A stretch of DNA of 64,000 nt, taken from positions 1 to 64,000 of the forward strand of contig JAEWSC010000011.1 in NCBI GenBank assembly GCA_023398575.1. The letters run 5' to 3'. The translations under genes and the position numbers were made by a program. The stretch is from Bacillota bacterium. GTDB lineage: Bacteria > Bacillota > Clostridia > Christensenellales > Aristaeellaceae. Each line of letters starts with the position of its first letter. Position 1 is the first letter of the stretch. This document shows, piece by piece, positions 8,500 through 17,585 of this stretch. The notes beneath the pieces are model-generated. The model was not told the DNA's origin. It was given only the letters and a program-made list of their open reading frames with translations, and searched no databases.

Positions 8500-8775
8500 A
8501 TGGGGCCAAAGTTAATTAACATCGGGTTTGGGAACATGGTTTCCGCATCAAGGCTCATTGCTATCATCAGCCCTGAATCCGCGCCTGTCAAACGCCTGAT
8601 ACAGGATGCAAGAGAAAGCGGCAAGCTGATTGACGCGACGTACGGTAGACGTACAAGGGCAGTTATTGTCATGGATAGCGAGCATCTGGTGCTTTCTCCT
8701 GTGCAGCCTGAAACGGTAGCCCACCGCCTGAATGCGCGGGAGACATCGCCGGTTGAGGATGAAGGAGAGGAATAG
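8500..8775 (+). CDS. remA: RemA family DNA-binding regulator (DUF370)
   Basis: 91 residues. The core from KLINIGFGNMVSASRLIAI through SPESAPVKR and ATYGRRTRAVI to VQPETVAHRLN matches RemA closely. In Bacillus subtilis RemA is a ring-forming DNA-binding protein that activates matrix and osmoprotection operons; in Clostridia its targets are largely unknown. GAGGGG (8490-8495) precedes ATG 8500; GTG 8467, overlapping the yicC stop, is a weaker alternative. A 15-residue acidic tail follows the core. Gene position between yicC and gmk is conserved. Confidence 0.94.
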   Translation: MGPKLINIGFGNMVSASRLIAIISPESAPVKRLIQDARESGKLIDATYGRRTRAVIVMDSEHLVLSPVQPETVAHRLNARETSPVEDEGEE

Positions 8776-8779
8776 AGGA

Positions 8780-9385
8780 ATGCAGTTACTGAGGAAAGGC
8801 ATGCTTCTGGTGATTTCGGGTCCTTCTGGAACAGGCAAGGGAACGCTTGCACAGAGGCTTTTGAAAGAAGATCCCAGCTTCCGATTTTCGGTAAGCGCTA
8901 CCACGCGAGCCAGGCGGACCAATGAGATAGAAGGGGTCCATTACCATTTTATTACTGATGAGCAGTTTGATAAGCTGCTCGCAGAGGATGCTTTTCTGGA
9001 GCATGCCATTGTACACGGCAATCGGTATGGAACACTAAAGTCACAGGTGTATCAAAGCATGGAGCGCGGCGAAAACATCCTGCTGGATATTGATCCGCAA
9101 GGTGCACGCAAGGTCATGGAAAAGGAAAAAGATTGCGTAACCGTGTTTATATTGCCGCCCAGCTACAAAGCGTTGGAAGTCCGTCTGCACACGAGGAATA
9201 CGGACGATCCTAAGGAAATCAAGCGACGCCTTGGTAATGCCCGCGGCGAGATTGAACAGCTTAACCGCTATCAGTACGCTGTGGTGAATGATGTGCTGGA
9301 CCTGGCATATGATCAGCTTTATAGTATCGTTACTGCCGAAAAGCAAAGAACGATCCGGTTTTTCCCGACTGTAAAGGAAGAATAG
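8780..9385 (+). CDS. gmk: guanylate kinase
   Basis: Converts GMP to GDP with ATP; essential for GTP supply and for ppGpp balance. 201 residues. P-loop GPSGTGKGT at 14-22, GMP-binding segment TTRARRTNEIEGVHYHF, then EHAIVHGNRYGT and the LLDIDPQGA motif. GGAGAGG (8763-8769) lies upstream of ATG 8780; longer in-frame starts would overlap remA deeply. It sits four bases after the remA stop, so the pair is co-transcribed. Confidence 0.97.
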   Translation: MQLLRKGMLLVISGPSGTGKGTLAQRLLKEDPSFRFSVSATTRARRTNEIEGVHYHFITDEQFDKLLAEDAFLEHAIVHGNRYGTLKSQVYQSMERGENILLDIDPQGARKVMEKEKDCVTVFILPPSYKALEVRLHTRNTDDPKEIKRRLGNARGEIEQLNRYQYAVVNDVLDLAYDQLYSIVTAEKQRTIRFFPTVKEE

Positions 9386-9408
9386 GAATATAAGGAGGAC
9401 GAGGGACT

Positions 9409-9621
9409 ATGTCTATTGTAGAACCTACCATCGTTGAATTGGGTGACAAAGCAGATTGCCGTTATACTTTGGTGGTGGAAGCATCCAAGCGTGCACGTCA
9501 ATTAGTAGCTGGTGGGCAGCCTTTACTGGACCGTAAGGACATGAAACCGTTGAAGCTGGCTGTAGAGGAAATCAATCGTGGACTGATTGGTTATGTACGC
9601 AATTCAGAAGATGAGGCTTGA
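9409..9621 (+). CDS. rpoZ: RNA polymerase omega subunit
   Basis: 70 residues, the usual length. Contains the omega pattern CRYTLVVEASKRARQL followed by the LKLAVEEINRGLI helix, which latches onto the beta-prime subunit. AAGGAGGA (9392-9399) precedes ATG 9409. Placed between gmk and coaBC, as in most Firmicutes. Confidence 0.95.
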   Translation: MSIVEPTIVELGDKADCRYTLVVEASKRARQLVAGGQPLLDRKDMKPLKLAVEEINRGLIGYVRNSEDEA

Positions 9622-9624
9622 TGT

Positions 9625-10827
9625 ATGATACTGGCAGGGAAGGATATTGTTTTAGGCGTTACTGGCGGCATTGCCGCCTACAAGGCGGTGGAAGTGGCAT
9701 CGCGCCTGCGCAAACTTGGTGCGCAGGTATATGTTATCATGACCAAGCATGCCTGCGAATTTGTAACGCCCCTAACTTTTGAAACGATATCCAACCACCC
9801 TGTAGTTACAGATACCTTCGCCCGCCCGGAGACATGGGAAGTAGAGCATATTGCCCTGGCGAAACGGGCCGCACTGTTTTGCATTGCACCGGCAACAGCC
9901 AATATTTTGGCGAAGATGGCTCATGGAATAGCGGATGATATGCTCTCCACTACAGTACTTGCAACCCGTGCGCCTATTCTCGTAGCACCGGCGATGAATA
10001 CGAATATGTGGGAAGCGGACGTTACCCGTGAGAACATGCAGGTGCTTGAAAAGCGCGGGGTTTTAACCGTCGGTCCCGATGATGGCTTTCTGGCGGAAGG
10101 TACCAGCGGCGTTGGCCGTATGTCCGATCCTCAAGAAATTGTTGATGCCATCGTGCGTATGCTCTCGCAAAAGCAAGACATGGTTGGCTTGAAAGTGCTG
10201 GTTACAGCCGGCCCTACCAGGGAACGGATTGACCCTGTACGGTATATTACCAATGATTCCTCCGGAAAAATGGGCTATGCCATTGCCCAGCGGGCAGCAG
10301 CCAGGGGAGCGGAAGTAACGCTGGTGTCTGGTCCGGTGGCAATCTCTGAACCTGCTGGTGTTAAGATGGTTCCTGTAGTCAGCACTGAAGATTTGTACGA
10401 CACGGTGGTAGCGCATTGCGTAGTGCAGGATGTGATCATTCAGGCAGCCGCGCCGGCTGATTATAGACCGCTTCACGCAAGCAGTCAAAAGATCAAAAAG
10501 CAATCTGGAGAAGGGTTAACACTATCTCTGATTGAAACCCCTGACGTTGCCCAAGCGGTTGGTAAAGTGAAAAGGCTAGGTCAAATTTTGGTGGGGTTTG
10601 CGGCGGAAACAGAGAACCTTTTTGAAAACGCAAACAGAAAGCTAGATAAGAAGAATCTTGACATGATTGTCGCTAATGATGTAACAAAACCTGGAGCCGG
10701 CTTCCATGTAGATACAAACATTGCCGCCTTGATAACGAAGGATGGCATAACACAGCGGCCATTACAGAGCAAAATTGCGCTGGCAGATGACATACTGGAT
10801 GCCGTACTCACATTAAGAGGCAAGTGA
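9625..10827 (+). CDS. coaBC: bifunctional phosphopantothenoylcysteine decarboxylase / phosphopantothenate-cysteine ligase
   Basis: Second and third steps of coenzyme A synthesis from phosphopantothenate. 400 residues. The N-terminal flavoprotein CoaC has GVTGGIAAYK (11-20), catalytic His75 in VEHIALAKRA, and PAMNTNMW (122-129) with Asn125. The CoaB half (from about 188) has VTAGPTRERIDPVRYITN, AAAPADYRP and KKNLDMIVANDV. The loop that carries the catalytic cysteine in Escherichia coli Dfp (Cys158, ACGD motif) here reads LAEGTSG with Glu at 158. Starts three bases after the rpoZ stop; last gene of the operon, with a terminator behind it. Confidence 0.95.
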   Translation: MILAGKDIVLGVTGGIAAYKAVEVASRLRKLGAQVYVIMTKHACEFVTPLTFETISNHPVVTDTFARPETWEVEHIALAKRAALFCIAPATANILAKMAHGIADDMLSTTVLATRAPILVAPAMNTNMWEADVTRENMQVLEKRGVLTVGPDDGFLAEGTSGVGRMSDPQEIVDAIVRMLSQKQDMVGLKVLVTAGPTRERIDPVRYITNDSSGKMGYAIAQRAAARGAEVTLVSGPVAISEPAGVKMVPVVSTEDLYDTVVAHCVVQDVIIQAAAPADYRPLHASSQKIKKQSGEGLTLSLIETPDVAQAVGKVKRLGQILVGFAAETENLFENANRKLDKKNLDMIVANDVTKPGAGFHVDTNIAALITKDGITQRPLQSKIALADDILDAVLTLRGK

Positions 10828-10842
10828 ACAAGTGAGAATCTC

Positions 10843-10868
10843 AGCCGCTGGTAGGCGGCTCTTTTTTT
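10843..10868 (+). terminator. intrinsic terminator after coaBC
   Basis: AGCCGC (10843-10848), six-base loop, GCGGCT (10855-10860), then C and seven T. Confidence 0.88.
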
Positions 10869-10871
10869 AGC

Positions 10872-10909
10872 AAAAAGCAGCCCGACCGGAGTTATTCCGA
10901 TCGGGCTGC
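10872..10909 (-). terminator. intrinsic terminator after transketolase
   Basis: Read on the minus strand: GCAGCCCGATCGG, seven-base loop, CCGGTCGGGCTGC (arms 10909-10897 and 10889-10877, one mismatch), then five T (10876-10872). Confidence 0.88.
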
Positions 10910-10934
10910 AAGTGCCAATTGGGCTCGTTATTGC

Positions 10935-12908
10935 TTATTTTCCAAGGATACGTTTGACAGTGGTAATAGTATTTGCAGCGGTAAAACCATAGGTTTCAAA
11001 GAGCTTGCCAGCGGGCGCGGAAGCACCATAATGGTCAATACAGATGGCTTCGCCATCCAGGCCGATATACTTAAACCAAGGCATGGATGTGCCGGCCTCC
11101 ATGGCAACACGGGCGCGTACGGCTATGGGCAAAACGCATTGTCTATACCCGGCAGGCTGGCTGTCGAACAGTTCCATACAGGGCATGGACACAACACTTA
11201 CGTCAATGCCATCATCCCAAAGTTGCTTCTGAGCTGTGATCAGGGGCGCCACTTCGCTGCCGCTGCCCAAAAGGATAGCGTCTGGAGTTTCTTTCTTGGC
11301 TGCAGAGAGTACATAACCACCTTTAAAGGCCATTTCACCGCTGCCGTTTTGCAGGGGCAGGTCTTGCCTAGTCAGTACAAGGCAAGTAGGCAGACCGCTT
11401 GTGAGAGCCGTAATCCAACCAGCAGCTGTTTCGGGGCCGTCAGCGGGGCGGAATACAAGAAGATCGGGTATGGCGCGCAGCCCGGCCAAGTGTTCAATGG
11501 GCTGGTGTGTGGGGCCATCCTCGCCGACGCCGATGGAGTCATGTGTCAGAACGTAGGTAACGGGTGCCTTCATGATGGCGGAAAGGCGCATGGCATTTTT
11601 CATATAATCGCTGAACACAAAGAATGTGGCACAATAAACCCTCAGCCCCCCGTGGATAGCAAGGCCATTAGAAATGGCGGCCATGGCATGCTCGCGGACA
11701 CCAAAATGCAGGTTGCGGCCTGAGCGGTTTTCGGCGCTGTAATCTCCGCCGTCCTTGATCAGCGTTTTAGTGGAAGGAGCAAGGTCGGCTGAACCGCCCA
11801 CCAGGTTGGGAATGCGCTTGGCCAGGCGGTTGATCATTTCAAAAGATGTATTGCGCGTGGCCATCTTTTCGGGGAACTGCCACAGATCATCGCCGGAAAG
11901 AGCACCTTCGGGCAGCTTGCTATCGAACCATACATGCCATTGGGCGGCCAGTTCGGGATAGGCCTTTGTATACTCGGCAAACTGTTTGTTCCATTCTGCT
12001 TCTGCTTTTACACCTTTTTCAATGATACTGTTTAGGTGATCATACACCTCAGGCAACACGAAGAAGGAATCTTCCGGCATACCAAGGGCAACCTTGGAGG
12101 CCTGTACGTTCTCTGCGCCTAAGGGCTCGCCGTGGGCGCTGGCTTTGCCGGCCTTGGGGGAACCGAAGCCGATGGTGGTAGGCACTACGATGAGAGAGGG
12201 ACGATCGTCAGATTTAGCGGCATGGATGGCATCGCTGATTTGTATAACGTCATTGCCATCCTTGACGTGCTGCACATGCCAGCCATAGGCCTCAAAGCGG
12301 GCGCCGACATTTTCTGTCATGGCGATATCCGTGTTGCCTTCAATAGAAATTTCATTGTCATCATATAAAAGTATCAATTTGCCAAGTTTAAGCGTGGCGG
12401 CCAGAGAAGCTGCCTCTCCTGAGATTCCTTCCATCATGCAACCGTCGCCGCAGAAACAATAGGTATAGTGATCGACAACGTTGAAGCCTGGTTTGTTGAA
12501 TTTGGCTGCAAGCATGGTTTCCGCCATGGCAAAGCCTACCGCGTTGGCAATGCCCTGGCCCAAAGGTCCGGTGGTTGTTTCAACACCAGCAGTATGTCCA
12601 AATTCCGGATGGCCAGGGGTTTTGCTGCCCCATTGACGGAAGGACTTCAACTCATCCATAGATAAGCCATAGCCGAACATGTGCAATAGCGTGTATAAAA
12701 GGGCGCTGGCATGGCCAGCGGAGAGAACAAAGCGGTCCCTGTCCTTCCAGACGGGGTTTGCAGGATTATGGCGCATTGCTTCCGCCCAGACGGCATATGC
12801 CATTGGTGCCATGCCCATGGGTGCCCCGGGATGGCCGCTGTTTGCCTTTTGCACGGTATCGGCTGCCAGTACGCGAATAGTGTTGATCGTTTTTTCCGTG
12901 ATGTTCAT
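10935..12908 (-). CDS. tkt: transketolase
   Basis: TPP-dependent transfer of two-carbon ketol units in the non-oxidative pentose phosphate pathway; takes up the xylulose-5-phosphate made by the arabinose genes of this window. 657 residues, full length. SGHPGAPMGMAP and SAGHASALLY near the N-terminus, the TPP motif CGDGCMMEGIS, the central pyrimidine domain with FGVREHAM and DSIGVGEDGPTHQP, and a complete C-terminal domain. GGAGGT sits nine bases before ATG 12908. Third gene of a minus-strand operon with DUF2461 and phosphohexomutase, 23 bases after the latter. Confidence 0.97.
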   Translation of the reverse strand: MNITEKTINTIRVLAADTVQKANSGHPGAPMGMAPMAYAVWAEAMRHNPANPVWKDRDRFVLSAGHASALLYTLLHMFGYGLSMDELKSFRQWGSKTPGHPEFGHTAGVETTTGPLGQGIANAVGFAMAETMLAAKFNKPGFNVVDHYTYCFCGDGCMMEGISGEAASLAATLKLGKLILLYDDNEISIEGNTDIAMTENVGARFEAYGWHVQHVKDGNDVIQISDAIHAAKSDDRPSLIVVPTTIGFGSPKAGKASAHGEPLGAENVQASKVALGMPEDSFFVLPEVYDHLNSIIEKGVKAEAEWNKQFAEYTKAYPELAAQWHVWFDSKLPEGALSGDDLWQFPEKMATRNTSFEMINRLAKRIPNLVGGSADLAPSTKTLIKDGGDYSAENRSGRNLHFGVREHAMAAISNGLAIHGGLRVYCATFFVFSDYMKNAMRLSAIMKAPVTYVLTHDSIGVGEDGPTHQPIEHLAGLRAIPDLLVFRPADGPETAAGWITALTSGLPTCLVLTRQDLPLQNGSGEMAFKGGYVLSAAKKETPDAILLGSGSEVAPLITAQKQLWDDGIDVSVVSMPCMELFDSQPAGYRQCVLPIAVRARVAMEAGTSMPWFKYIGLDGEAICIDHYGASAPAGKLFETYGFTAANTITTVKRILGK

Positions 12909-12931
12909 GACCGCAAAACCTCCAGTATTTT

Positions 12932-14449
12932 TTAGGATAGGGTGGAGAGCTTTTCTTGAATGGGTGATGCATCAATGCCTGGTGCGTCTGCTATAACGTT
13001 TAACAACGATTCAAGCATATATTTCATGCCGCCTGGCACGTCGCTTTCCACATTTAGGGGAAGTACAGGATCGTGCACCGACAGACGCAAAAGGAACCAA
13101 CCATTTTGGAAACCATCGCTAAGGTCGAAATTGATGCGGACACCCTCCCGGCTATCCGGAGCGATGTGCCAGCCTTCAGCATCGGAGGCATAATCCAGCA
13201 CCTGCTGAATAGCTGCTTTACCCGCAGTCTTGAAGTCAGGCGCAGTGATCCTCAAACGAATTTCGGCATTTTCTACCGGCTCACGCAGTTCTGCGATTAA
13301 ACTGCCCAGCGTCTTGCCTTCCTGCTTACGGCGCATAGCCTCTACAATTAACAGGGTTACAAGGTACATGCCATCATCTAGAAAGTGATTTTCACGGAAA
13401 GCCGCGTGGCCGCTTGTTTCGATGGCCAACGGGCAATTGATACCACTTTCATTTAATCGAATGGCTTCGTCGATCACATTGCGGTAACCGCGTTTATATC
13501 GGTAATGCTCGCCGCCCCACTCGGTAATGAACTGGGCCAAGCCGGAGGAAGTGACAGAATCGGTCACGATGGTCAACCCAGGCGAATTACCAAGCAGTAT
13601 GGCTGAGATTAGTGCAATCAGCCTGTTGCGGTTAATTTCACGGCCTGTATCATCCACAATGGCTGCCCGGTCGCAATCGGCATCAAAAATGACACCAAGG
13701 TCCGCCTTTACGCGTTTTACTGCTGCGGAGATGGAAGCCATGGCTTCTTCGTTTTCTGGGTTGGGCACATGGTTGGGGAACATGCCGTCTGGCTCTAAAA
13801 ACTGGCTGCCATCTACCCAGGCCCCCAAGCTTTGCAAAAGCTCCGCATAAAAGCCGCCTGCGCCATTGCCAGCGTCTACTACTACATGCAGTCCCAGAAG
13901 CGGCCGGGCAATATCCACCTGAAGCCCCTTTTTAATGCGATCGGCCAGCAGTTTGGAATAGGCGGGCAGAAAGGGCTTTTGTACAATGCTGCCTGTGCCA
14001 GACTGGTCCTCATACGAAAAAGATGAAGCATCTGTGAGCAAAAGGGAAATATCTTCGCCGCTCAAGCCGCCCTTATTTTCAAAGAATTTTAAGCCATTCA
14101 GTTGATAGGGATGATGGCTTGCAGTGACCATGATCGCGCCATCAACGCAATACCCATTGGTCAATGTGCTCATGTACATAGCGGGAGTAGTGCACATGCC
14201 AAAGTCCAACACGTTGGCACCGGCCTTCGCCATCCCCTCTGCTACAGCGAGAAGGAGCTCAGGTCCGGAGATTCTGGAATCACGCCCGATAGATACGGTT
14301 AAGTCTTGCGCTGTCTTTCCTATATGCCGGGAAAGCAGGCGTACAAAAGCGCTGCCAAGCGCCCGCGCAACGGCAGGGGTTAATGTAGCAGCACTACCTA
14401 CGGCTACACCGCGGATATCGCTGCCGCTCTTCAAAGCCATCCAGTCCAT
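12932..14449 (-). CDS. phosphomannomutase/phosphoglucomutase family protein
   Basis: 505 residues of the alpha-D-phosphohexomutase family, which interconverts hexose 1- and 6-phosphates through a phosphoserine. Seen: GRDSRISGPEL, the phosphoserine loop TASHHPYQLNGLKF (usual TASHNP), the metal loop DADCDRA (usual DGDGDR), sugar loop ETSGHAAF and phosphate site SREGVRINF. The DADCDR variant is the plant/alga-like and clostridial type rather than the ManB/GlmM type. AAGGAGG fixes the start at ATG 14449. Preferred substrate (glucose or mannose phosphate) is not deducible. Operon partner of DUF2461 and transketolase genes. Confidence 0.9.
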   Translation of the reverse strand: MDWMALKSGSDIRGVAVGSAATLTPAVARALGSAFVRLLSRHIGKTAQDLTVSIGRDSRISGPELLLAVAEGMAKAGANVLDFGMCTTPAMYMSTLTNGYCVDGAIMVTASHHPYQLNGLKFFENKGGLSGEDISLLLTDASSFSYEDQSGTGSIVQKPFLPAYSKLLADRIKKGLQVDIARPLLGLHVVVDAGNGAGGFYAELLQSLGAWVDGSQFLEPDGMFPNHVPNPENEEAMASISAAVKRVKADLGVIFDADCDRAAIVDDTGREINRNRLIALISAILLGNSPGLTIVTDSVTSSGLAQFITEWGGEHYRYKRGYRNVIDEAIRLNESGINCPLAIETSGHAAFRENHFLDDGMYLVTLLIVEAMRRKQEGKTLGSLIAELREPVENAEIRLRITAPDFKTAGKAAIQQVLDYASDAEGWHIAPDSREGVRINFDLSDGFQNGWFLLRLSVHDPVLPLNVESDVPGGMKYMLESLLNVIADAPGIDASPIQEKLSTLS

Positions 14450-14475
14450 ACATACCTCCTTAATGCAGCGGAGAG

Positions 14476-15174
14476 TCACATCTGTTCGGGAATATTGGAG
14501 ACTTCCTCCATTAGGCTGCGCAGCGCCTTGTATAGGGGAATCATGGCTTGATAATCCTCCGCCACCCTGCGGACGATGTCGGGGGAATAGATCCAGGGAA
14601 GCTGTGTTTGAGACTGATGAATGTACAACTCTTTAGTGGTGTACCAAGGCTTAAGCTCCAGCGGTATTTGCTCGGGTACAGCCATACGTTTGAAGCTTTC
14701 TCCACCCATTACAAGCCCACGGTCCTTCAAATTGCAGCTCTCCAGAACATTTTGAAAAGCAGCTGGATTGGCGGAAAGCCTGCGGCGCAAAAGGTCCAAT
14801 ACAGGCCGGTTTTCACCCCAGAAACCCATGCCCCAGCCAGTCGTTTCGGGGGAGACCTCAAACCAAAACATCAGGCTGCCATCTCTAGGCTCGGCTGCCC
14901 TTCGGAACAAAAGCCATAAATGGTCGCGAAAGGGAGATTTATCCTTTGTGAAGCGTACATCGCGACGGATGCGTGCCAGGCATTTAGCCGGGCGAACCTC
15001 CATTGATTCATCTATAACGCGCATATGAGGCGCAATTTCTGCGATAAAGGTATAAAAGGGCACTTGCACATCTTTCAAATACTCCTCTTTATGGGTTTCA
15101 AAAAAGGAGACATTGTTATTGAAACGCAAGCTTAGAAAGAACTGGATGGTTGCTTCCGGAAAGCCCGTAAACAT
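14476..15174 (-). CDS. DUF2461 family protein
   Basis: 232 residues of the DUF2461/TIGR02453 family: starts FTGFPEATIQFFLSLRFNNNVSFFETHKEEY, then the conserved basic segment RIRRDVRFTKDKSPFRDHLWLLFRR. No enzyme activity has been shown for the family to my knowledge. GGAGGT lies five bases before ATG 15174. Longer in-frame starts at up to 15252 lie upstream of the promoter at 15203-15231 and are rejected. First gene of the operon leading to the phosphohexomutase and transketolase; the link may be only transcriptional. Confidence 0.87.
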   Translation of the reverse strand: MFTGFPEATIQFFLSLRFNNNVSFFETHKEEYLKDVQVPFYTFIAEIAPHMRVIDESMEVRPAKCLARIRRDVRFTKDKSPFRDHLWLLFRRAAEPRDGSLMFWFEVSPETTGWGMGFWGENRPVLDLLRRRLSANPAAFQNVLESCNLKDRGLVMGGESFKRMAVPEQIPLELKPWYTTKELYIHQSQTQLPWIYSPDIVRRVAEDYQAMIPLYKALRSLMEEVSNIPEQM

Positions 15175-15202
15175 ACTGCACCTCCAAATTTCTGCCTGTA
15201 TG

Positions 15203-15231
15203 ATTATACCCGGAAAATCCATTGGAAGCAA
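15203..15231 (-). promoter_or_regulatory. sigma-A promoter of the DUF2461-phosphohexomutase-tkt operon
   Basis: Minus strand TTGCTT (15231-15226), 17-base spacer, TATAAT (15208-15203). The -10 is perfect; the -35 matches at three positions. It lies about 30 bases before the start codon. Confidence 0.6.
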
Positions 15232-15285
15232 CTGCATGTCCGAAAAAAACAAACCAATTTAAGCTGCATGATAATGATAGATAAG

Positions 15286-15304
15286 AAAAAACCGCCTTAG
15301 GCGG
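15286..15304 (-). terminator. intrinsic terminator after the repeat protein gene
   Basis: Minus strand CCGCC, three-base loop, GGCGG (15304-15300 and 15296-15292), then six T (15291-15286). T residues also follow on the plus side, so it may work both ways. Confidence 0.75.
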
Positions 15305-15324
15305 CGGCTTTTTAATGTTAGATG

Positions 15325-17343
15325 TCATGAATCAAGCGTCTTGTCATTGCCCTCGGCTCTTGCGGTGCGGCGGCGGCGGGCGAAACTGGCTGCGGATAAT
15401 GTTTGCTCATCCTCCGCAGCCGGCTTTGCGGTGCGAGGGAGGCGGTAATGACCTGTACCGCCGGAAAGAATAGCCGCTTCCTCTTCGGAGAGTTCACGGT
15501 AGTCTTTTTCGGCATGTGGTGAGTCGTCATCTTCCTGATTGTCATCAGAGGTATCGCTGCCATCCTGCGTGTGATCGCCGCGTACGTATTTCATATGCGG
15601 CAATTCGTCAGCTTCATCAGAGAAAACAAGGTCTGCCTGTGATCCATCCTGATCCTCGCCATCTTCACTGTATTCGGCTGCATCAGAATCGTCATATTCG
15701 CTTGGCGATGTATAATCCCTTCGTGTACCGCGTTCCAAATGATCCAACGCAGTATTCGATTGACGCTTTGCAGCCAGCCGCTTGGCAAACGCTATAGCGA
15801 TCAACAAGATTGCCCCTGCTATCAGCACAAGAAAAAGCGCAAGCAGGATTGTGGCGATGCTCTTTGCAGTGGCAAAGGCAGGCGGCAACCCGGCTTTTGT
15901 GGGTAGCGCTTCCGTTACAAGCGGAGCGGGGGTGCGCTGGGGTACAGTGGTCGGCTCTGCCGTGGGCACAGAAAACGAGATGGCGATAGGATTGCTCTCA
16001 AAAGAAACTTTATTTTTTAAAAGGTCTTCACATGTGGCTGTAAACTTAAAGGTTCCAGCCATGGAAATACTTGTATCCCGCTGGAGTTTCTTGGTTTCGC
16101 CAGCCTTAATGGTGGGGAAGGTATACAGCAGGTTGCTGCCGTGACGCAGTTCCACCTTTGTTGCGTCTGTTTCACTGGTGTTTGTGACGGAAACCTCAAA
16201 ACGAACTTGAGCAGGTTGAGTGTAAACTTCCAGCTTGTCAGCAGATGCATTAACAGTTAGCTCAAGCTTTTTATTGGGGTCTACTGCGCTGACTGGCACC
16301 TTGTCGGTAGTAATGTTTACTTCTGAGCCGGTGTTATCGGTAGCTTGCACAGAGAAAGCATACTCAGCACTAGCCATCAGCGTAACTTCTTTTTCAATGG
16401 TCTTTGTTTCGCCAGCAGCCAGTTCCAGATTGGATTCGATCTCGCCTAGCACAGCGTCTGCTATCTTGACATTGCTATAGCTGATGGTACCTTGATTTTT
16501 CAGTGTTAATGTCAGCTTTACCTTCTCACCGATATTTACACCGGCAGCACTGGCTTCTAGCTTGGCAGAAAGATTGGCCTCGCCCAAGCTGATGGTTTGC
16601 GCTTCAATCGTCTTCTTCAGGGTCTCGTTGGAGCCGCTGGCTTTATAGGTGATGGTGGCACTGCTGGTCAGGTTTTTACTGCCCATGGTCACTTCAAAAT
16701 TGATCTTTTCGCTGGCATTGGCAGCAAGTGATTTGATAGTGGCTTTTTTACTTGAAATGCTCTTGTTTTCAGTCAGCGTGATGTTTGTCAGTGCAACATT
16801 TCCGGTATTGCTTAACTCATAGGTGATGGTCACCTTTTGATCCTTGCGGGCCATTTGCGCGGAAAAAGTGCGCTTTATCTCCAAACCGGGAACAGCGCCA
16901 TTATAAATGATTGCCTTATTAAAGTACTTATTTTTTACGACAAGATCGCTTCCGTCTTCATTTGGGACGGGATACTTGACCATAAAGGTGATTTTGCCGG
17001 CTTCCAACTGCTTTTGGGTAACACGCCATGTACCCGTCCAGGTTCGAAAGACACCGATATCCAGTGTTACGGCACCGCCGTCACCAAAATCGGTAACAGC
17101 TTTTCCATCTGGGTAATACAAATAGACCGACCCCGGTATTCTGTCATCGCCTACATTGCTGACTTTGATGGATACCGTCACATCGCCAGGTTCTGTGAAC
17201 TCGTTTTTGGATAGATCCATGCTTACTTTAATGGGGTCATCTGCCTTTGCCATGCCAAGGATGCCCACCAGCAAGGTGCATAGCAGAATCAGCAAAAATA
17301 GCTTTTGCCTCATGTACATCATCGGGCGTTTGGGAACACCCAT
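15325..17343 (-). CDS. membrane-anchored extracellular protein with CARDB/DUF11-like repeats and acidic cytoplasmic tail
   Basis: 672 residues. A signal peptide (hydrophobic core LFLLILLCTLLVGILG, cleavage near AKA-DD) is followed by about 450 residues of beta-sandwich repeats of CARDB/DUF11 type (patterns such as VTITYELSNTGNVALTNI, KLTLTLKNQGTISYSNV, RFEVSVTNTSETDATKV). A Pro/Thr linker leads to one transmembrane helix near residues 500-530, a basic stop, then about 140 cytoplasmic residues very rich in Asp/Glu/Ser with a basic end (ARRRRTARA). So it spans the membrane with repeats outside. Start uncertain among ATG 17343 and others to 17313; all lie downstream of the sigma-G-like promoter. 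Function unknown; neighbours yunB and spoVA suggest a sporulation setting. Confidence 0.82.
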   Translation of the reverse strand: MGVPKRPMMYMRQKLFLLILLCTLLVGILGMAKADDPIKVSMDLSKNEFTEPGDVTVSIKVSNVGDDRIPGSVYLYYPDGKAVTDFGDGGAVTLDIGVFRTWTGTWRVTQKQLEAGKITFMVKYPVPNEDGSDLVVKNKYFNKAIIYNGAVPGLEIKRTFSAQMARKDQKVTITYELSNTGNVALTNITLTENKSISSKKATIKSLAANASEKINFEVTMGSKNLTSSATITYKASGSNETLKKTIEAQTISLGEANLSAKLEASAAGVNIGEKVKLTLTLKNQGTISYSNVKIADAVLGEIESNLELAAGETKTIEKEVTLMASAEYAFSVQATDNTGSEVNITTDKVPVSAVDPNKKLELTVNASADKLEVYTQPAQVRFEVSVTNTSETDATKVELRHGSNLLYTFPTIKAGETKKLQRDTSISMAGTFKFTATCEDLLKNKVSFESNPIAISFSVPTAEPTTVPQRTPAPLVTEALPTKAGLPPAFATAKSIATILLALFLVLIAGAILLIAIAFAKRLAAKRQSNTALDHLERGTRRDYTSPSEYDDSDAAEYSEDGEDQDGSQADLVFSDEADELPHMKYVRGDHTQDGSDTSDDNQEDDDSPHAEKDYRELSEEEAAILSGGTGHYRLPRTAKPAAEDEQTLSAASFARRRRTARAEGNDKTLDS

Positions 17344-17389
17344 CCTCCCCTCACTCGCACACAAGTGGTGCGCAATGGTGAAACACAAA

Positions 17390-17418
17390 TAGTATGCCAC
17401 AAACATACAAGGATATAC
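17390..17418 (-). promoter_or_regulatory. putative sigma-G promoter of the repeat protein gene
   Basis: Minus strand GTATA (17418-17414), 17 bases, CATACTA (17396-17390). The Bacillus sigma-G consensus is GHATR-N18-CATXHTA, so both elements match fully and the spacer is one short. No good sigma-A promoter competes. Confidence 0.4.
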
Positions 17419-17585
17419 AGATCAACCATCGTATACTTATACTATCGCTGATATTGTAGAACATCCCTGAGCATGTGTCAAGCAAAGCGGCCTGTCAAGC
17501 AGCGTAATTTGGTTCTGTTTTCCTGAAAAGCATGAAAAATAGCGAATTTTGTAACAAGAATTGGCACGGGCATGGCATATTCCGC

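Noticed and set aside
15175..15252. Upstream extension of the DUF2461 gene
   Set aside because: The extra codons span the promoter, and GGAGGT fits ATG 15174.
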